Of a stretch of DNA of 64,000 bases, positions 44,494 through 54,400 are shown in pieces (the stretch's first letter is position 1; each line of letters opens with the position of its first letter). The DNA comes from Parabacteroides faecis (GTDB lineage: Bacteria; Bacteroidota; Bacteroidia; Bacteroidales; Tannerellaceae), in contig NZ_BMPB01000004.1 in the NCBI RefSeq assembly GCF_014647375.1, positions 372,001 to 436,000 on the forward strand, read 5' to 3'. The notes beneath the pieces were generated by a model. It was given only the letters and a program-made list of their open reading frames with translations, was not told where the DNA came from and did not search any database. A program made the translations under genes and the position numbers.

Positions 44494-46014
44494 ATGTTAA
44501 ACGCAAACGATTTAGAGCAACTGGCTGATAAAGGGATCAGCGAACAGCAGATCGAAGAACAACTGGCTTGTTTTGCCAAAGGTTTCCCCTATCTGGAGAT
44601 AGCCGCATCAGCATCAGTAGAAAAAGGAATCAGGGTCGTGTCGCAGGAAGACCAGGCAACCTATATGGAGGCATGGGATGCTTATCTTGCTAAAAATAAG
44701 AGAATCCTGAAGTTCGTTCCGGCATCCGGCGCCGCCAGCCGTATGTTCAAGAACCTGTATGAGTTTTTATCGGCTTCCTACGATGTGCCGACGAACGATT
44801 TTGAAAAGAAGTTTTTCAATGAGATCACTCATTTTGCTTTTTATGACGCGTTGAATGCCGTTTGCCTGGCGAATGAAGATAAAGATATTCCGGCGCTGGT
44901 TGCAGCCGGTAATTATAAGGCTGTCGTATCCAATTTGTTGGATGAGAAAGGATTGAATTACGGGCAGTTGCCTAAAGGTTTGTTGTTGTTCCACCGGTCA
45001 GGCGAGACGATACGTACGGCTATGGAGGAACATCTGGCGGAAGGGGCTATGTATGCCAAGAACAATGCGGGTGAAGTGAACATCCATTTTACTGTCTCTC
45101 CGGAGCATAAAGCGTTGTTTGAAAAACTCGTATCAGAAAAGAAACAGGCTTACGAAGAAAAATTCTCGGTTGGTTACGATATCTCTTTCAGTGTACAGAA
45201 ACCGAGTACGGATACGGTGGCAGCCGACATGGATAATAATCCTTTCCGCGATAAGAACGATAAGCTGTTGTTCCGTCCCGGCGGTCACGGCGCTTTGATC
45301 GAGAATCTGAACGATATAGATGCCGATGTGGTATTTGTGAAGAATATCGATAATGTCGTTCCCGACAGCTTCAAATGTTCGACCGTTATCTTTAAAAAGG
45401 TGATAGCCGGTGTGCTGGTCACTTTGCAGGAACGTATATTTAACTATCTGGATCTGATCGAGACTGGTAAATATTCCCATGACCAGGTTGAAGAAATGAT
45501 TCATTTCCTTCAGGATGACCTTTGCATAAAGAATCCGGATACCAAACTGCTTGAAGATGCGGAACTGATCCTTTATATCAAGAATAAATTGCTTCGTCCG
45601 TTGCGTGTTTGCGGTATGGTGAAGAATGTAGGAGAACCGGGTGGCGGTCCGTTCCTGGCTCAGAATCCGGATGGTACTATCTCTTTGCAGATACTGGAAA
45701 GCTCGCAGATCGATTTGAAAGATCCGGAAAAGAAAGCGATGTTTGAACAAGGTACGCATTTCAATCCGGTCGATCTGGTTTGTGCATTGAAGAATCATAA
45801 AGGCGAGAAATATAATCTGCCTGATTATGTAGATAAAAATACAGGGTTTATCTCTTATAAGAGTAAGGATGGCCGTGAACTGAAGGCGCTGGAATTACCC
45901 GGTTTGTGGAATGGAGCGATGAGCGACTGGAACACGGTGTTCGTGGAAGTTCCTATCGAAACATTCAATCCTGTGAAGACGGTCAACGACTTGTTGCGTC
46001 CTGAACACCAGTAA
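44494..46014 (+). CDS. DUF4301 family protein
   Basis: Cytoplasmic protein of 506 residues typical of Bacteroidetes and of unknown function. There is no signal peptide or membrane segment. The conserved core includes KFVPASGAASRMFKNLYEFL near residue 80 and LLFRPGGHGALIENLNDIDA near residue 265, a Gly-rich stretch reminiscent of sugar-nucleotide transferases, plus RVCGMVKNVGEPGGGPFLAQ. That resemblance is only suggestive. I start at ATG 44494, after the likely promoter; an in-frame ATG at 44410 lies upstream of it. The gene is divergent from the RSH gene and convergent with the oxidoreductase. Confidence 0.85.
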   Translation: MLNANDLEQLADKGISEQQIEEQLACFAKGFPYLEIAASASVEKGIRVVSQEDQATYMEAWDAYLAKNKRILKFVPASGAASRMFKNLYEFLSASYDVPTNDFEKKFFNEITHFAFYDALNAVCLANEDKDIPALVAAGNYKAVVSNLLDEKGLNYGQLPKGLLLFHRSGETIRTAMEEHLAEGAMYAKNNAGEVNIHFTVSPEHKALFEKLVSEKKQAYEEKFSVGYDISFSVQKPSTDTVAADMDNNPFRDKNDKLLFRPGGHGALIENLNDIDADVVFVKNIDNVVPDSFKCSTVIFKKVIAGVLVTLQERIFNYLDLIETGKYSHDQVEEMIHFLQDDLCIKNPDTKLLEDAELILYIKNKLLRPLRVCGMVKNVGEPGGGPFLAQNPDGTISLQILESSQIDLKDPEKKAMFEQGTHFNPVDLVCALKNHKGEKYNLPDYVDKNTGFISYKSKDGRELKALELPGLWNGAMSDWNTVFVEVPIETFNPVKTVNDLLRPEHQ

Positions 46015-46049
46015 TGTCGGCATAATGTGTAGATAAATAAGGTTTATAG

Positions 46050-46079
46050 AAAAGGCAGGTTCTTTCGAGCCTGCCTTTT
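46050..46079. terminator. Bidirectional terminator between convergent genes
   Basis: AAAAGGCAGG (46050-46059) pairs with CCTGCCTTTT (46070-46079); the stem's A/T ends supply U-runs in both directions. Confidence 0.85.
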
Positions 46080-46091
46080 CTATTTTTAGGT

Positions 46092-47405
46092 TCATATTTT
46101 CGGTAATTCCCACGGTGCGCGGTATTCCTTGCAAAGATATTTGTCCGCTTCCGTATCATGGAAACTCTTGCCGTCCCATGTTAATTTCTTCCCGGTACGG
46201 TAGGCGATATTTCCCAACTGTGAAAATTTAGCGATATGTGCACCGATTTCGATGCTCGCATTACAGTTGCGGTTACGTGATTTGATGCATTCCAAATGGT
46301 TTTTGACATGCAGGTTCAAGCCGCCTTCGCCGTATGCTTTTTTCAGGGCGACAGCTTCCATGCGTGCTTTGCCGTTTACCTTTTCAGGGATAACCTCCCA
46401 GCCTCCGCGGTCGATGACCAATGTCCCGTTCTCACCCACAAAGCCTAGGCCGTGATTGCGTCCGTAAGCTCCGTCATCGATACCGATGGCATGATCCCAC
46501 ATTACCGTAAAGTCATCAAAAGTATAAATTGTCTGGAGCAGGTCGGGTGTTTCGCAGGCATCATCCGGATAACCGAACTTGCCTCCCGAAGCCATGATCG
46601 AGTTCGGTGCCGTTACGTTCATGCCATACAAGGCATAATCGAGCAAGTGCACGCCCCAGTCTGTCATCAATCCTCCCGCGTAATCCCAGAACCAACGGAA
46701 GGTAAAATGGAAGCGGTTACGGTTGAACGGACGTTTCGGTGCCGGACCGAGCCACATGTCGTAGTCGACGCCAGCCGGAACCGGTTCGTCGGCTACCACC
46801 GGGATAGAAGGACACCATCCCTGATAGGAGAACACACGGACGGTACGTATCTTCCCTAACTGGCCGCTATGTACGAATGCCATGGCATCCTGCCAGTGAG
46901 GATCGCTGCGCTGCCATTGTCCGACCTGTACGACACGGTTATATTTTTCGGCGGCACGTACCATGATGTTGCATTCTTCGATACTGTTACCCAATGGTTT
47001 CTCGCAATAAACATCTTTTCCAGCTTCGCAGGCGGCAACCATTTGAAGGCAATGCCAATGGTCGGGAGTTCCGACAATAACGACGTCCACATCTTTGTTA
47101 TCGATCAACTTCCGCCAATCTTTATAAAGATACTTTACCTTCTTTCCTGTCTGTTTCAGGGTCTCTGCTGCACGGTCGTTTAACACATTTTCATCAATAT
47201 CCGCTAAAGCGATACATTCGACTTCCGGATTGCGGAGAAAAGCCTGCAAGTCGGCAAATCCCATTCCTTTGCAACCGATCAAACCGACCCTGATTTTGTC
47301 GTTTGCTCCGATAGATTCGCCACTAGCTTTAATAAAGAACGGGTTCATAGAAAGACCGGCTCCCAGGATAGCTGCTTGCCGGATAAAATCTCTGCGTGTT
47401 GTCAT
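46092..47405 (-). CDS. Gfo/Idh/MocA-family oxidoreductase with Tat signal
   Basis: NAD(P)-dependent sugar oxidoreductase family member (437 residues), predicted to be exported folded. The N-terminus has a twin-arginine signal (TTRRDFIRQAAILGAGLS). The Rossmann fold has IRVGLIGCKGMGFADLQAFL; the family EKP motif is in DVYCEKPLGNSIEECNIMV; the C-terminal domain has WDYAGGLMTDWGVHLLDYAL, typical of the large secreted subgroup. These proteins probably bind their cofactor before export and act on sugars in the periplasm; the substrate is unknown. A related gene lies at 49612. Confidence 0.9.
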   Translation of the reverse strand: MTTRRDFIRQAAILGAGLSMNPFFIKASGESIGANDKIRVGLIGCKGMGFADLQAFLRNPEVECIALADIDENVLNDRAAETLKQTGKKVKYLYKDWRKLIDNKDVDVVIVGTPDHWHCLQMVAACEAGKDVYCEKPLGNSIEECNIMVRAAEKYNRVVQVGQWQRSDPHWQDAMAFVHSGQLGKIRTVRVFSYQGWCPSIPVVADEPVPAGVDYDMWLGPAPKRPFNRNRFHFTFRWFWDYAGGLMTDWGVHLLDYALYGMNVTAPNSIMASGGKFGYPDDACETPDLLQTIYTFDDFTVMWDHAIGIDDGAYGRNHGLGFVGENGTLVIDRGGWEVIPEKVNGKARMEAVALKKAYGEGGLNLHVKNHLECIKSRNRNCNASIEIGAHIAKFSQLGNIAYRTGKKLTWDGKSFHDTEADKYLCKEYRAPWELPKI

Positions 47406-47452
47406 GGTCTGAATGAATTAATGGTGATGATACACAATAGTTTGTAAAGTGC

Positions 47453-47460
47453 CAAAAATA
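47453..47460 (-). promoter_or_regulatory. Probable promoter -7 box of the minus-strand oxidoreductase
   Basis: The minus strand reads TATTTTTG (TAnnTTTG) 48 bases before the start, with ATTG 21 nt further upstream. Confidence 0.5.
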
Positions 47461-47508
47461 GGAAGAAAGGACGGCTTTTCCCAATAAAATATGTAATAAA
47501 AATATAAT

Positions 47509-47543
47509 ATTGAGGCGTATTCCAAAAAAGGAGAGTAAATTTG
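47509..47543 (+). promoter_or_regulatory. Probable promoter of the PCMD lipoprotein gene
   Basis: ATTG (47509-47512) and TAAATTTG (47536-47543) give a near-consensus promoter with 23-nt spacing, 55 bases before the ATG. Confidence 0.5.
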
Positions 47544-47597
47544 CATCTGTTTTTGAGTAAAAAAGAAGTTTAGATTATTCACACAAAAAGGAACAAA

Positions 47598-48692
47598 ATG
47601 AAACTGACACGTTTATTAAGCTGTCTTTTTTTATGTATTACAGGAATCTCCTGTATTCAGGAGGAGGCGCCGAATGCGGAGGCCGATATTCTGACTTGTA
47701 CAGTACCTGCCGACATATTGCGTCGAGATCCTATTATTGAAAATGACAAGGTGACATTGATGGTAAAGTCAGATACCGATCTGTCGAAACAATCACCGGA
47801 GTTTACCCTGACACCGGGGGCCACGATCTCACCGGCCAGTGGAACCACACAGAATTTTAGCGAATCGCAATATTATACGGTTACTTCAGAAGATGGGAAA
47901 TGGAAAAAACGTTATGAAGTAAGTTATATTGTGACCGGTATCGGTACGGAATATGACTTTGAAAAGGTGAAACATGCCGGTTCTGCTGGTTATGACATCT
48001 TTTATGAAACAGATCATAATGGTAACAATATTATGGATTGGGCAAGTGGTAATCCTGGTTTTGCCCTGACGGATATGAATGCTAAGCGCGAATCGTTTCC
48101 GACACTTTCATCCGCTGATGGATATAAAGGAAATTGTGCGATGTTAATAACCCGTTCGACAGGTGACTTTGGATCGCGGTTAGGGATGCCGATCGCTGCC
48201 GGTAATTTATTTATGGGTACATTCGATATTCTTAGTGCTGTTACGAATGCATTGAAGGCTACCAAATTCGGTATGCCGTTTGAACATGTACCGACTTACC
48301 TGACCGGATATTATAAGTATAAAGCAGGTCCCGAGTTCTCCGAGTCTGGAAAAGTTGTTTCAGGCAAGAAAGATATGTTCGATATTTATGCCATCTTCTA
48401 CGAAACGACTGAGGACGTGAAGATGTTGGATGGAACCAATAAATTCAGTCATCCGAACCTGATCTCTATCGCGCGTATCGATAATCCGAAAGAAACGGAC
48501 GAATGGACACAGTTCTATCTGCCGTTCAAGATGCAGCCGGGTAAAACTATCGACCGGGATAAACTGAAAGCAGGAAAGTATAATGTAGCTATTGTCTTTT
48601 CTTCCAGTGTGGAGGGCGACTTGTTCAACGGAGCAATCGGTAGTACATTATATATAGATGAAGTCGAACTGATCCATTCCGTAGAAGAATAA
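47598..48692 (+). CDS. PCMD-domain lipoprotein
   Basis: Predicted surface or periplasmic lipoprotein (364 residues). The signal peptide ends in lipobox ISC (LLSCLFLCITGISCIQEE). Residues about 30-115 look like a DUF5018/BACON-type beta-sandwich (TVTSEDGKWKKRYEVSYIV ends it), and about 120-360 the PCMD domain (putative carbohydrate metabolism), with YKGNCAMLITRSTGDFG, PTYLTGYYKYKAGPEF and the ending GSTLYIDEVELI. The domain is thought to bind carbohydrate, mainly from context. It is followed after 11 bp by a beta-barrel protein gene, a pairing that suggests a surface complex. Confidence 0.8.
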   Translation: MKLTRLLSCLFLCITGISCIQEEAPNAEADILTCTVPADILRRDPIIENDKVTLMVKSDTDLSKQSPEFTLTPGATISPASGTTQNFSESQYYTVTSEDGKWKKRYEVSYIVTGIGTEYDFEKVKHAGSAGYDIFYETDHNGNNIMDWASGNPGFALTDMNAKRESFPTLSSADGYKGNCAMLITRSTGDFGSRLGMPIAAGNLFMGTFDILSAVTNALKATKFGMPFEHVPTYLTGYYKYKAGPEFSESGKVVSGKKDMFDIYAIFYETTEDVKMLDGTNKFSHPNLISIARIDNPKETDEWTQFYLPFKMQPGKTIDRDKLKAGKYNVAIVFSSSVEGDLFNGAIGSTLYIDEVELIHSVEE

Positions 48693-48703
48693 AATAAAGT
48701 AGT

Positions 48704-49489
48704 ATGAAAAAACAATTAATCATAAGCGTCCTGGGTTTGTTATTCCTGACTACCAACAGTCTGCTAGCCCAGAAGGACCAGAATGCCGGAATCATCAATT
48801 CGTATCTGGTCGGGTTGGAGTATGAAGTAAAGGCCGGATTGAGTATCGGTGGAACTTCTCCGCTGCCATTGCCGAAGGAGATACGTTCTATCGACAGTTA
48901 TAATCCGGGATTGCAGATTGCTATCGAAGGAAATGTAACGAAATGGCTTAACCCGGCGCGTACCTGGGGACTTATGCTCGCTTTGCGTCTGGAAACCAAA
49001 GGTATGAAAACCGATGCCCGCGTGAAGAATTACAGTATGGAGATCATCGGAGATGCCGGTGAACGAATGAAAGGGTTTTGGACAGGACAGGTAAAGACGA
49101 AAGTCAGTAACTCTTATCTGACGGTTCCAGTATTGGCTGCCTGGCGGGTTTCTCCACGTTGGAAATTAAATCTCGGACCGTATGTTTCTTATCGTATGGA
49201 AGGTGATTTTACAGGTGACGTGTATGACGGTTATCTGCGTGAACTCGATCCGACCGGTAACAAGGTCATATTCGAAGATGGTAAAAGTGCTCCTTATGAT
49301 TTCTCTAAAGACCTGCGCCGCTTTCAGTGGGGATTGCAGTTGGGAGGGGAGTGGAAAGCTTTCAAACATCTGAATGTATATGCCGATCTTACCTGGGGTA
49401 TTAATGATATTTTCAAGAAGAATTTCGATACGATTACTTTCGCCATGTATCCCATCTATTTGAATATGGGTTTCGGTTATGCGTTTTAA
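48704..49489 (+). CDS. Outer-membrane beta-barrel protein (PorT-like)
   Basis: Predicted outer-membrane protein of 261 residues with signal peptide MKKQLIISVLGLLFLTTNSL ending near LLAQ. The mature part alternates polar and aromatic residues in strands (LNLGPYVSYRMEGDFTGDVY, FQWGLQLGGEWKAFKHLNVY) and ends in MGFGYAF, the aromatic terminus recognised by the BAM complex. About 8-10 strands would fit. It overlaps no other gene and shares a transcript with the PCMD lipoprotein. The function is unknown. Confidence 0.8.
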   Translation: MKKQLIISVLGLLFLTTNSLLAQKDQNAGIINSYLVGLEYEVKAGLSIGGTSPLPLPKEIRSIDSYNPGLQIAIEGNVTKWLNPARTWGLMLALRLETKGMKTDARVKNYSMEIIGDAGERMKGFWTGQVKTKVSNSYLTVPVLAAWRVSPRWKLNLGPYVSYRMEGDFTGDVYDGYLRELDPTGNKVIFEDGKSAPYDFSKDLRRFQWGLQLGGEWKAFKHLNVYADLTWGINDIFKKNFDTITFAMYPIYLNMGFGYAF

Positions 49490-49510
49490 ATTGTAATACA
49501 ATATCATGCG

Positions 49511-49547
49511 AGCGGGAATATTTCATCAAATGTTCCCGCTTTTTTTT
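49511..49547 (+). terminator. Intrinsic terminator after the barrel protein gene
   Basis: AGCGGGAA (49511-49518) pairs with TTCCCGCT (49533-49540), with further A-T pairs inside, followed by an eight-base T-run. Confidence 0.9.
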
Positions 49548-49574
49548 GTAATTGTAATAATTTCTATACATTTG
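49545..49574 (+). promoter_or_regulatory. Promoter of the second oxidoreductase gene
   Basis: TTTG (49545-49548) and TACATTTG (49567-49574) are 18 nt apart, 37 bases before the ATG. The -33 box overlaps the terminator T-run. Confidence 0.65.
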
Positions 49575-49611
49575 CGGTAATGATTTTTTAAGACCAATTT
49601 AATTTAGTACC

Positions 49612-50961
49612 ATGAAAGAGAACGAGAAGAAAGGGATCTCCCGCAGGGAGTTCTTAGGTTTGTCCGCACTGGGACTTGCCAGTTTTACAATCCTTCCCAG
49701 CTGGTCGATCAATGGCATACGCATCGCGCCGAGCGACCGTGTTGTGCTGGGGTTCATCGGGTTGGGGCAGCAGGGTTTGTCCGATTTTACCAGTTTTTCC
49801 AATTGTCCGGGCGTGCAGGTCGCTGCCGGCTGTGACGTCGATTCCATGAAACGTGAGCGTTTTGCCCGCAGGATAATGGCATGGCAGAAGAAACAAGGCG
49901 TAGCGCCTCGTTGCGACAGCTATGAGTTTTATGAAGATATGCTGGAACGCAAGGATATCGATGCGATCGAAGTGGCAACACCTGACCATTGGCATGCTTT
50001 GGCCACGATCCATGCCTGCCAAGCGGGAAAAGATGTGTATTGCCAGAAACCGTTAGCCTATACGATAGCAGAAGGTTTGGCGATGGTAAAAGCGGTGCGT
50101 GACAACAAACGGGTATTGCAGGTGGGTAGCCAGCAACGCTCGAGTGCAGAATTTCAGAAAGCGATCGAACTGGTTCGTAACGGTGCGATCGGTCATATCG
50201 AAAAGATATACGCCCGTGTCGGTGCGCCTCCCAAACCGCTGGATTTACCGGAAATGCCTGTTCCCGGCAATCTGAATTTCAATCAGTGGATGGGACCGTT
50301 GAATGATCCGAAAGTGCATTATCATCCCGATCTTTGTCCTCCTATCTCGCTTGACCCGGAACAGAACGAACAGTTGTGGGGTGCATGGCGTTGGTATCAG
50401 GAAACAGGTAACGGATTTACGGCAGACTGGGGTGCTCATATGTTCGATATTGCTCAGGCGGCTATCGGTATGGATGGTTCCGGTCCGGTAGAATTTGCTC
50501 CGGCCGGTTATAACGGACAGAAATATGCTTCCATGAAATATGCGAACGGTATTGTCATGACCGAACAGCCTTATCGTGAAGATAACGAGAATGCGCAGGG
50601 ACTGCAATTTATCGGTGATAAAGGATGGTTGAAAGTGGCACGCGGCTATATCGAATGCTCTGACCCGTCGTTGCTGAAAGCAGAAAAGAAAGAAGTTGGC
50701 AAGGGTGAATATGAAGTAAGCTCACCTCATATGCAGAACTTTATCGATTGCGTCCGTTCACGTGAAAATCCGATTGCTCCGGTGGAAGTGGGTTGTAGTA
50801 CCAATACGCTTTGCTGTCTGGCAAATATTTCCCGCGAACTGAATCGCCCGGTAAAATGGAATCCTGCCACGTTAAGCTTCGTCGACGATAAAGAAGCTGC
50901 AGCACACCGTTTATACTGGTATCAGTATCGCAATCCTTATACGTTGCCGTATTGGAAATGA
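49612..50961 (+). CDS. Gfo/Idh/MocA-family oxidoreductase with Tat signal
   Basis: Exported NAD(P)-dependent oxidoreductase of 449 residues. The Tat signal (GISRREFLGLSALGLASF) precedes the Rossmann fold (VVLGFIGLGQQGLSDFTSF), the EKP-like motif is DVYCQKPLAYTIAEGLAMV with Gln in place of Glu, and the C-terminal domain has GNGFTADWGAHMFDIAQAAI. It belongs to the same secreted subgroup as the 46092 gene, but the two differ enough to have separate substrates. It has its own promoter and is followed by the structured element at 50979-51431. Confidence 0.9.
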   Translation: MKENEKKGISRREFLGLSALGLASFTILPSWSINGIRIAPSDRVVLGFIGLGQQGLSDFTSFSNCPGVQVAAGCDVDSMKRERFARRIMAWQKKQGVAPRCDSYEFYEDMLERKDIDAIEVATPDHWHALATIHACQAGKDVYCQKPLAYTIAEGLAMVKAVRDNKRVLQVGSQQRSSAEFQKAIELVRNGAIGHIEKIYARVGAPPKPLDLPEMPVPGNLNFNQWMGPLNDPKVHYHPDLCPPISLDPEQNEQLWGAWRWYQETGNGFTADWGAHMFDIAQAAIGMDGSGPVEFAPAGYNGQKYASMKYANGIVMTEQPYREDNENAQGLQFIGDKGWLKVARGYIECSDPSLLKAEKKEVGKGEYEVSSPHMQNFIDCVRSRENPIAPVEVGCSTNTLCCLANISRELNRPVKWNPATLSFVDDKEAAAHRLYWYQYRNPYTLPYWK

Positions 50962-50978
50962 ATTTAGAAATAATAGAA

Positions 50979-51431
50979 CTACTTTTCCCTTGATGGAAAA
51001 GTAGTCAAAAGATCAAGGCTTAACCGGCTTCACTGCTTCGGCGAAAGACTGCGCTGAAAAATCCGAAACTCGCTGCGCTCAGACAACGGATTTTTTTAAC
51101 CGCTTCGTCTTCCTCCTTCGCGGACGTTCACCCGCTTAGGCCTTTCCTAGGAAGCTCGGCTTCCTTTTATGATTGCCGATACCGACACCTATATAATATA
51201 ACAGGTGCTTTTGGTTTTAACTGACAGTATCGGCCATCATAAAAGAACGCTTTGCGTTCTCTGAAAGGCATCAGCTGGTGAGCGTTAAACGCAGCAGCCG
51301 TAGAGAGCGTCCGGAGCATCCGCTGTTTGAGCGAAGCGAGTTTCGGAGGCGACAGCGAACGCAGGATGCGGAGTAGCGAGGTAGGTGCAGCCTTGAACTT
51401 TTGGTTACTTTTCTTTCAAGAGAAAAGTAAC
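50979..51431. repeat. Structured palindromic intergenic element (about 450 bp)
   Basis: Ends carry hairpins CTACTTTTCC/GGAAAAGTAG (50979-50988 with 50995-51004) and GTTACTTTTCT/AGAAAAGTAAC (51404-51414 with 51421-51431). The 24-nt ends 50997-51020 and 51389-51412 are inverted copies with three mismatches. Further inside, TCCGAAACTCGCTGCGCTC (left) is mirrored by GAGCGAAGCGAGTTTCGGA (right), and 51164-51182 is mirrored by 51227-51245 with one mismatch. Small hairpins occur near 51150 (AGGAAGC/GCTTCCT) and 51245 (AGAACGC/GCGTTCT). There is no credible ORF. Confidence 0.8.
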
Positions 51432-51455
51432 ATTCAATTCTGATAAATATTGAAT

Positions 51456-54400
51456 CTACCCTTTTCCTGCCTCTGCATTATTTCTGTATTGCGATGGGGG
51501 CATTCCTTTGATCTGTTTGAACATCGTGCTGAAATGACGGGGGTATTCAAACCCTACGGCTTCGGATATTTCTGTGATATTCATCCTCGAATGGAGCAGT
51601 AACAGCGAAGCCTTTTCAATACGGATCATATTGATATAGTCATTGACCCCCATATTGGTCAGTGCCTTTAGTTTGGCATAGAGCGGCGTACGGCTCATGC
51701 CCATTTGAGTGGTCAGGAACTTGACATCGAGTTCACGGGAAGAGATATTGTCATGGATCAGCTTATTCAGTTTCAACATGAATTCTTCATCCAGATTGTT
51801 TGTTTGTGCCGGGATTGCTTCGGCCAGATGCAAATGGCTTTCTTTATATTTCTGTTTGATCGCCTCCCTGTTCTTTAATTGGTTGACAATGACGGCTAGC
51901 AACAGTTCCATATCGAACGGTTTTGCCAGATAAGCATCTGCTCCGAGTTTATATCCCATTGTCGTGCTATCCAGGTCGCCCCTGGCGGTGAGCAGTATCA
52001 CCGGAATATGGCTGGTTGCCATATCTTCCTTGATCTTTTTACATAATTCATATCCGTTCATCTTCGGCATCATAATGTCGCTGACGATAATGTCCGGATG
52101 CTTCTGGTTGATTATTTCAAGCGCTTCCTCTCCGTCACCTGCCACATAAATGTTTTTGAAAGAATCGAGCAGGGCTTCTTTCAGGAAAGAACTTAATTCC
52201 TTTTTATCTTCCACTATAATAATGGAATAGTTATTTGTAGAGAACACGTCGGGTTCGGATGGCGTGTCGACTGCAAACCATGTATCCTGTCGGTTCTCTT
52301 CGTCCAACTGTTCTCCACGATCGTCTCCGAGCGGAAGTTCGAAGAAGAAAGTAGCTCCTCCGTCGTCATTGTTCATGGCTCCAATGGTGCCGTTATGCTT
52401 CTCTATCAGTATTTTGGCAAAAGAAAGGCCGATGCCGCTTCCGGATTGTTCGTGATTTCCCTGATAATAACGTGTGAACAGTTTGTTCGCATCCAGATTA
52501 CCCAGACCGATACCCTGGTCCGCTACACTGACACGTACTTTTCCATCTTCCAACTGACTGGAAACAGTGATCGTCGTATCTGTAGGACTGAATTTAAGGG
52601 CATTCATCAGCAGATTCGATAAGACGGTCGTACATTTCGCCCCGTCGAATGTAACCTGACGGATGTTTTCATCCAATTGGTATTTTATCCTGATATTCCG
52701 GGCTTCCAGTTCGCTTTCAAAATCTTTGGCAACTGATACGATCCACTCGTTCAGTTGGTAAGGCGTCTTGTGTAAAGCGGTCTTTGTTTCTTTCAGACTG
52801 TTCATGTCCAGTACCATATTGATCGTGTTCCGCATGTCCAGCACTTGTTTGTATATGCCTGCCAATTGCCCTTTCATCATTTCCGGATCGTTCCATCCTT
52901 TTTTGTCGAGTATCCTTTTCAGCGGGGCATAGATCAGGGTCAGGGGCGTACGCAGTTCGTGACTGATATTGATGAGGAAATGTACCTTTTCTTCATTCAT
53001 CCTGTTGGTATGCTCCTTCATTTGCCATTGCATCTTTCTGTTCCTGCGTCGGCGCGATACACGGTCGGTCCAGAAGAGCATCAGGGTCAGCAGAATAATA
53101 AAAATAGCAAAAACGTAAGGACGTTGATACCAGGGAGGAGTTACCGTGATATGAAGCACTTCGGCCGGTTCGCTCCATTCTCCGCTTTTCGAATTACAGG
53201 AGACCAGGATAGAGTAATCGCCCGGAGCCAGCATGCGTAAAGAGAGGATATGGTTGTATGTTTCAGTATATTGCTTGTCTGTCCCATTGATCATGTAACG
53301 GTACAGTTTGTTTCTGAACACGTCCTTTTCCATAGAGATTACTTTTATTTCTATCGAGCTGTGCGTATGAGGAATGGTTATCCGGTTCTTACCGCTGGCT
53401 TCGAGTTGGTCGATACATGAATTTCCGTTCAGTAAGACGTCCATAAGCCTTACCTCCGGCAGGGGAGCTTCCTTAGTGGATATATTTTTGTTGATGCGGA
53501 GCAGTCCGGAGGCTCCTCCCAGATAGATATAATCCGAAATAGAAGAAACCTGATATTTATAAATAAACTCATTCGTGGTATAACCGTCCGATTCTCCCCA
53601 TGAGGCAAACCGTTTCTTTTTCAGGTCATACGAGAATAACATATTACGTGCTCCGATCCACAGTCTGTCCTGGTCGTCCAGCAGCAAAGTCGAGACACTG
53701 TTGAAGAGTTTGGTTTCGATCTTGGTGAACACTTTGGTCTTTGAATCGAAATAGCCGAAACCATATTCTGTCCCGATCCAGAATATACCGTTTTTATCGC
53801 GGGCAACGGCTTTAATGGCTTCGTGTGTTCCTATGCTGAGAAGTGTATATAATGTATCGTTGCCATGATGGGCTTCATAGAGTTTATTACTTTGGATGAT
53901 GTATGCGGATCTGTCATCGGTACAAACCATTTTCATCGGTCCGACGGCCAACTTATTCCCGTCGATTTTCAGGAATGAATATTTACCGGTCCGGAGATTG
54001 TGGCTGATAGCATTTTTGCCGAGAAAATAGGACCATTCATCTGTTATACGGTAAGCCATAGAGGCATTACCGCCATGAAACTGGTCGATCGTGGTCGCTT
54101 CGTCGATCACATAAAAAGGACGGCTGTAACGCCCTGTCTCTTTATTGAACAGGTAGAGACCTTTCGTGTATAGGGAAACAAGCAGTTCTGAATCGGAATA
54201 ATCCGTTATGGAAACGACTTTATCTCCGTAGGTGGCCGGATAATGTTTGAATGTATCGGTATAGGGGTTATACTGATTGATGCCGCCTCCGTCTGTCCCC
54301 AACCATAAACGCCCTTTTTTATCTTCGTGGATACTGCTGACCGATATGTCGCTCAATCCGTTGGTATTATTGAGAGGCACGTCTTTATATGTTTTCATGA

